Assembly: GCA_027491255.1 (NCBI GenBank)
Contig: JAIXWM010000023.1
Coordinates: 1-47,967 of the forward strand
Direction: 5' to 3'
Source: Rubrivivax sp.
GTDB taxonomy: Bacteria > Pseudomonadota > Gammaproteobacteria > Burkholderiales > Burkholderiaceae_C
DNA length: 47,967 nucleotides
A program made the translations under genes and the position numbers. Positions 45,305 through 47,967 of this stretch are shown here, piece after piece. How positions within the stretch are numbered: the first letter of the stretch is position 1; every line of letters begins with the position of its first letter. Below the pieces are notes generated by a model. It was not told the DNA's origin. It did not search any database and worked only from the letters and a program-made list of their open reading frames with translations.

Positions 45305-46840
45305 ATGACCCAACGCAGAAAGCCCCACGGCAGTACGCCGAAACCGCCGGTACCGGGCACGGAGCCCCCCAAGAGGTATCCGCCGAGCCGCGACGCGCCG
45401 GCGGTCGCGGCCGATCAGCCGCAGCTCGGTTTCGACTTCGGTGACCAGGCCACCCCGCGCGGCGCCGGCCTTCGGGGCGGCGGGGCCGGTCTCGTCCCGC
45501 TGCCGGGTTCGGCAGGCGCCCCGCTGACGCCGGAGCAGAAGCGCTTTCGCAAGCTGTCCGGCCAGGTGGAGGCGGCCCGCGAGTCGCTCGAGCGCTTCAG
45601 GCAGCAGGCCCGCGAGTACGGGCAGCGGCAGGCCGAGCTGACGCGTCCGCTGGTGGCCGAGCTGCTGAGCTGCGGCGAAGTGCTGCTGCGCGCGATGGAA
45701 GCTTTCGACGGCGCGCAGAGGCTCTCACCAGCGCAGCGCCGCACGCTGCGTCGCAGCATCGCCGAGCAGGCGGCCGAGCTGATCGAGCTGACGGACGGCC
45801 CGCCGCCCGACTGGGTGGTGGAGATCCACGATCGCCACGCGCGCAAGACGCACGCGCAGCAGGTGCAGGAGGACAAGCTCTCGATGCAGGCGATGCTCGG
45901 CGAGGCGCTGGGTGAAGACCTCGGCGACGAGCTGCTGAGCGACGAGGAGCTCGCGGCCCGGCTCGCGCAGGCGATGGCCCAGGACGCCCGGCGCAAGGAA
46001 GAGGCCGAGGCGGCCGAAGCAGCGGAAGAAGCCGATGCAGCCGCCGCACCGGGCACCCAGGCGCGCCACCGCCCTGGCGCAGCCAGTCGCGCGGCGGGCC
46101 CGGGCGTGGCCCGGGGCGCGCGCGACCGCGCCAGCGCCGCGGCGCAGCGCCAGGCCGCCGAGGCGCTGCAGTTCACGCAGTCCGTGCGCGAGGTCTACCG
46201 CAGGCTCGCCAGCGCCCTGCACCCCGACCGCGTGCCGGAAGGCCCCGAGCGCGAGGCCATGACGGCCCTGATGCAGCAGGCCAACCAGGCCTACGAGGGC
46301 AAGGACCTGCTGAAGCTGCTGGACCTGCAGGCGCGGCTCGACAGCCACGCCAGCGGCGACGCCGCGCAGCGGGTGATGGGCCTGTCGGCCGCCACGCTGC
46401 GGCACTACAACCACCTGCTCGAGCAAGAGCTCGGGGAGCTGCGCACGGCGCTGCTGGTGGAGCAGGACCAACTGCTGGAGTCCCACCCCGGGCTCGCCCC
46501 CTACCTGCTGGGCCGCACGGACGGGAAGACGCGGGCCGAGGTGCTGGCCCAGGCTGGCCAGGACGAACTGCGCGAGCTGCGGTCGCAGATCCAGCAGGCG
46601 CAGGCCAGTCTGCAGGCACTGTCCAACGCCGCCTCCGGGCGCCGCTGGCTCACCCGGCAGCGCCAGCAGCAGCGCGTGGACGACGAGGACAGCGCACTGG
46701 AGGACTTCCTGTCGAGCCTGCTCGAAGACGGCCCTAGCGGCTTGGGGCCCGGGGCCTTCGACGACGTGGACGACGCCAGACCCTACGCGCCCCCGCGCCG
46801 CGGCCGCAAGCGCGGCCCGTCGGGCGGCATGCCGTTCTGA
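45305..46840 (+). CDS. J-domain-containing protein with coiled coils
   Basis: The 511-residue protein has a J-domain-like segment in its second half: SVREVYRRLASALHPDRVPEG, with the HPD tripeptide at 306-308, followed by the helix MTALMQQANQAYEGKDLLKLLDLQ. HPD is the motif that stimulates the ATPase of DnaK-type chaperones. The N-terminal 70 residues are proline- and glycine-rich, then a coiled coil (about 78-120) and a long acidic helical region with an Ala/Glu run (about 225-250). A second coiled coil (about 375-450) follows the J segment, and the C-terminus is basic. No zinc finger or substrate domain of DnaJ is present, so it is a class III co-chaperone type with unknown client. It lies 319 bases after fic. 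Confidence 0.85.
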   Translation: MTQRRKPHGSTPKPPVPGTEPPKRYPPSRDAPAVAADQPQLGFDFGDQATPRGAGLRGGGAGLVPLPGSAGAPLTPEQKRFRKLSGQVEAARESLERFRQQAREYGQRQAELTRPLVAELLSCGEVLLRAMEAFDGAQRLSPAQRRTLRRSIAEQAAELIELTDGPPPDWVVEIHDRHARKTHAQQVQEDKLSMQAMLGEALGEDLGDELLSDEELAARLAQAMAQDARRKEEAEAAEAAEEADAAAAPGTQARHRPGAASRAAGPGVARGARDRASAAAQRQAAEALQFTQSVREVYRRLASALHPDRVPEGPEREAMTALMQQANQAYEGKDLLKLLDLQARLDSHASGDAAQRVMGLSAATLRHYNHLLEQELGELRTALLVEQDQLLESHPGLAPYLLGRTDGKTRAEVLAQAGQDELRELRSQIQQAQASLQALSNAASGRRWLTRQRQQQRVDDEDSALEDFLSSLLEDGPSGLGPGAFDDVDDARPYAPPRRGRKRGPSGGMPF

Positions 46841-46906
46841 GACTCCTTCAGACCCGAGGCCCGTCACCAGGGCTCCCAGGTGGTCGGGCTGTCAGGCGCC
46901 CAGCCT

Positions 46907-47023
46907 CTACGCCCGCACCGCCGTCCCGGCCCCCAGGTCCACCGCCACGCCGTAGTCCCGCAACGCCGCCGCCACGCTGACGGCGCCCGCCTGCACGTCG
47001 GCCAGCACGCGGCGCGGGTCGCT
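46907..47023 (-). pseudogene. remnant of hydantoinase B C-terminus
   Basis: The minus strand encodes SDPRRVLADVQAGAVSVAAA followed by LRDYGVAV and a stop. This is the pattern of the last 35-40 residues of N-methylhydantoinase B proteins (DPxxVLxDVxxGxVSxxxAxxxYGV). Upstream in the same frame the sequence no longer resembles HyuB, so only the tail survives. The full hydantoinase gene at the left end of the window lacks exactly this tail, but many oxoprolinases do, so no link is implied. Confidence 0.6.
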
Positions 47024-47168
47024 GGTGCCGGGAGTCGCCCCAGCCGCCGCCGGCTCACAGGCGGGGAACACAGCCCCCAAATTGGAGCCAACGCAAGAGG
47101 TCAGGGCCTGAAGGGCGGCGAGGACTCCAGTCTGGCACCGGTCAAGTCGAGCAACCGGTCCTTTCGTC
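47024..47168. other. spacer without recognised content
   Basis: Between the hydantoinase remnant and the antitoxin stop I see no gene, hairpin or repeat that I can support. Confidence 0.4.
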
Positions 47169-47393
47169 TCAGGATCGAGCCCCCGCTGCATCCAGGCGGT
47201 CCAGCACGGCCAGCGCCCGCTGGACATCCCCGGTGGCCGCCATCGCGCGGAAGTGGTTCTCGGTGTCCCAGGCAGACAGCGCCTGCGCGCTGAGTTCTTC
47301 CACCAGCTTGTTCATGCTCAGGCCCCGGCTTTGGGCCAGTGCCCTGAGCCGCTGCGCGGTGTCTTCGGGCAGCCGTATCGTCAATGTGGTCAT
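47169..47393 (-). CDS. ribbon-helix-helix (CopG/Arc-type) antitoxin
   Basis: The 74-residue protein begins MTTLTIRLPEDTAQRLRALA, a ribbon-helix-helix DNA-binding domain (strand TLTIRLP, then two helices up to about residue 45). Its tail would wrap the toxin. The ATG at 47393 was chosen because GGAGG lies seven bases upstream and the strand starts straight after it. It overlaps the toxin stop codon as ATGA, so the two are translationally coupled. It is encoded after the toxin, which is not the usual order. Confidence 0.88.
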   Translation of the reverse strand: MTTLTIRLPEDTAQRLRALAQSRGLSMNKLVEELSAQALSAWDTENHFRAMAATGDVQRALAVLDRLDAAGARS

Positions 47394-47800
47394 GGCCATT
47401 CCTCCAGGCATTGCGCGGGTGTCAGCAGCCGCAGTTTCCCCAGACGCAAGTCTCCGCCGCGCAGATCTCGCAGATTGTGGGTGACGATGGCCGCCGCTCC
47501 ACCGGCCAGAGCCAGCTCGATCAAGTGGTTGTCACCCTCATCTGGCAGATTGGGCCGCCAGCCGTAGTACACCGTTACCCAGCGTCCTCGTCCTGCCAGC
47601 GCCGCCAGAACTTCACGCCGCTCTTCTACCGTGGTTTCGTCGCCCCAGACCGGACGATGCAGCAAGTCCTGGTATTCCATCCATAGCGCATTGCCGAACA
47701 AGGGCTGCAATACGCCATCCAAGGCCCGGCGCAACACCGCCCGCGACGCCCCGCCTTCAGACCGAAGGCCCGCGACGAATACATTGGTGTCGATGACAAC
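47390..47800 (-). CDS. PIN-domain toxin, start codon unclear
   Basis: PIN-domain toxins are metal-dependent ribonucleases. Acidic site residues are visible: the Asp in VVIDTNVFVAGLR, Glu in LWMEYQDLL, and Asp residues in LPDEGDNHLIELAL and THNLRDL. The domain is complete at the protein level from the codon at 47800. However, no ATG, GTG or TTG occurs in this frame before the DTN motif; the first is GTG at 47737, which would remove the first catalytic Asp. An ATG at 47820, at the right distance for a start, is out of frame by one or two bases. Either an unusual start is used or a small frameshift has damaged the gene. Confidence 0.75.
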   Translation of the reverse strand, partial: VVIDTNVFVAGLRSEGGASRAVLRRALDGVLQPLFGNALWMEYQDLLHRPVWGDETTVEERREVLAALAGRGRWVTVYYGWRPNLPDEGDNHLIELALAGGAAAIVTHNLRDLRGGDLRLGKLRLLTPAQCLEEWP

Positions 47801-47811
47801 CGGGATCCCGG

Positions 47812-47831
47812 AGACAGCATATATGCTGTCT
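47812..47831. promoter_or_regulatory. 20-bp perfect palindrome at the head of the toxin-antitoxin pair
   Basis: AGACAGCATATATGCTGTCT is perfectly self-complementary and lies at the expected toxin start. On the minus strand a TTGAAC (+ strand 47839-47844) precedes it by about 15 bases, with TATATG inside the palindrome as a possible -10. This is the arrangement of a self-repressed toxin-antitoxin operator bound by a ribbon-helix-helix dimer pair. Confidence 0.75.
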
Positions 47832-47967
47832 ATTGACGGTTCAAGCGCTAGTCTTGTCCAACGAGGTATGAGCCTGGAGCGGGGCGCCAGATTCCACCGA
47901 GGAGTGAGCCTGGCGGCGACCTGAGGTCGTCGATCTGGGGGCTGGCAGGCAGCTCGCCGCAGGCGCG
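47832..47967. other. right edge, no gene recognised
   Basis: The last 136 bases hold the probable toxin promoter and an imperfect direct repeat (TGAGCCTGGAGCGGGGC near 47869 and TGAGCCTGGCGGCGACC near 47905). No coding sequence can be supported. Confidence 0.4.

Overview
The window is a very GC-rich bacterial chromosome segment. Gene content and order point to a betaproteobacterium of the Burkholderiales, near the Rubrivivax/Leptothrix/Comamonadaceae group: xseB-ispA-dxs-folE2 gene order, a DUF3717 protein, several TRAP transporters, Liv-type ABC transporters, and dispersed REP-like repeats that read VRAEPVEA when translated. This placement is inference from gene families; no rRNA or tRNA gene is present.

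Layout. (1) 1-10.2 kb, uptake and ring-opening region: a 5'-truncated TRAP large permease; a fused 5-oxoprolinase/hydantoinase A-B protein carrying three in-frame repeat units; a small membrane protein; an Asp/Glu-racemase-family protein; and a complete TRAP system (dctP-Q-M). (2) 10.3-16.5 kb, minus strand: an orphan CoxM-like FAD subunit, then the run xseB-ispA-dxs-folE2-EgtB/SUMF1-like (isoprenoid precursors and folate/pterin entry), the last protein lacking two of the three expected iron-binding histidines. (3) 16.5-22.1 kb: Rieske oxygenase, a universal stress protein with an FNR/ANR-type site, a CobD/CbiB-family protein, a coiled-coil membrane-anchored protein, a DUF3717-DUF1289 fusion and a MATE exporter. 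(4) 22.1-25.4 kb: a Cpx-like envelope-stress set (Spy/CpxP-like periplasmic protein, CpxR-like regulator, sensor kinase) with a CpxR-like box upstream of the Spy-like gene. (5) 25.4-28.2 kb: an LhgO-like flavoprotein and an aldo/keto reductase fused to a RidA domain. (6) 28.3-33.0 kb: a complete livG-F-H-M-J ABC importer on the minus strand, tightly overlapped. (7) 33.2-35.3 kb: a membrane-embedded spermidine-synthase-like protein. (8) 35.4-43.7 kb: a catabolic block with a dual-CDGSH protein, TRAP dctP-Q-M, an SMP-30 lactonase-like protein, a cyclase-family hydrolase, fumarylacetoacetase and a class V PLP enzyme, with arrays of the same REP-like repeat on both sides of the fumarylacetoacetase gene. 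(9) 43.8-48 kb: a Fic protein behind palindromic sites, a J-domain protein, a hydantoinase-B tail remnant and a PIN/ribbon-helix-helix toxin-antitoxin pair in reversed order with a 20-bp perfect palindrome at its head.

The points most worth a second look are the repeat family that sits both between genes and inside a catalytic gene, the EgtB-like protein with a dismantled metal site, the AKR-RidA fusion, the Cpx-like circuit with metal-binding-type sequence, and the reversed toxin-antitoxin pair whose toxin has no ordinary start codon. No CRISPR array, intact transposase, integrase, prophage gene or clearly undescribed multi-gene system was seen.
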